DNA of 5,744 bases. It comes from JBDIAR01 sp039812545. GTDB taxonomy: Bacteria > Actinomycetota > Actinomycetes > Actinomycetales > Dermatophilaceae. Below, in pieces: positions 5,728 to 5,744 of the stretch. The position numbers were made by a program, and so were the translations under genes. The notes under the pieces were generated by a model that did no database searches, was not told the origin of the DNA, and saw nothing but the letters and a program-made list of their open reading frames with translations. Position 1 is the first letter of the stretch, and each line of letters begins with the position of its first letter. Location: assembly GCA_039812545.1 (NCBI GenBank), contig JBDIAR010000198.1:1-5744 (forward strand), in the 5' to 3' direction.

Positions 5728-5744
5728 CTCCGCCTCGGGTGCCC
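5710..5744 (+). terminator. Possible hairpin terminator after the nuclease gene, cut by window edge
   Basis: GGGCGCCC (5710-5717) can pair with GGGTGCCC (5737-5744) through 8 bp including one G:U, enclosing a 19-nt loop. The stem ends exactly at the window edge, so a following T-tract cannot be assessed. The loop is long and the region is very GC-rich, so chance pairing is a real possibility. Confidence 0.3.

Noticed and set aside
1..5744. tRNA, rRNA, CRISPR array, insertion sequence or attachment site
   Set aside because: No cloverleaf, spaced direct-repeat array, transposase or integrase motif, or terminal inverted repeats were seen. Nearly all of the window is accounted for by coding sequence.

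Overview
The window is very GC-rich, with GTG starts, GTG/TGA gene overlaps, an Lsr2-type DNA-binding domain and a COG2345-type winged-helix regulator. Together these point to a chromosomal segment of a high-GC actinobacterium. I cannot name the genus from sequence alone.

Layout. At the left edge, reading leftward, is the N-terminal part of a winged-helix regulator (positions 428 to 1, cut by the window). A 74-bp divergent intergenic region holds a conspicuous AT-rich dyad, TTACAC-N6-GTGTAA. Three closely spaced rightward genes follow: a small DUF2249 protein (503-811), a 12-helix NnrS-like / heme-copper-oxidase-like membrane protein (849-2012), and an 889-residue membrane-anchored copper nitrite reductase, NirK (2009-4678), which overlaps the previous gene by 4 bp. 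After 56 bp with no visible terminator comes a 323-residue nuclease (4735-5706). It has an actinobacterial N-terminal domain, an XPF/ERCC4 nuclease core and a C-terminal Lsr2-like DNA-binding domain. The last 38 bp hold a short tandem repeat and a possible hairpin.

How the genes work together. The first three rightward genes look like a compact nitrite-reduction / nitric-oxide-handling operon, probably controlled by the divergent regulator through the dyad. The NirK protein is the most striking product. It joins about 13 transmembrane helices, a type-1-copper cupredoxin and a two-domain copper nitrite reductase with all copper ligands and both catalytic residues visible. It could therefore carry its own membrane anchor and electron donor in one chain. 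The adjacent NnrS-like protein resembles the membrane part of the NirK fusion and may help with NO tolerance, heme or copper handling, or electron supply. DUF2249 proteins commonly accompany such genes, but their biochemical role is not settled. The ERCC4-Lsr2 nuclease is probably an unrelated DNA-metabolism gene that may be reached by readthrough.

A second signal cuts across gene boundaries. The heptamer GTATGCC (or its complement GGCATAC) occurs ten times in 5.7 kb, where composition predicts about 0.5. It appears in different reading frames, sometimes uses rare codons, and occurs once over a start codon.
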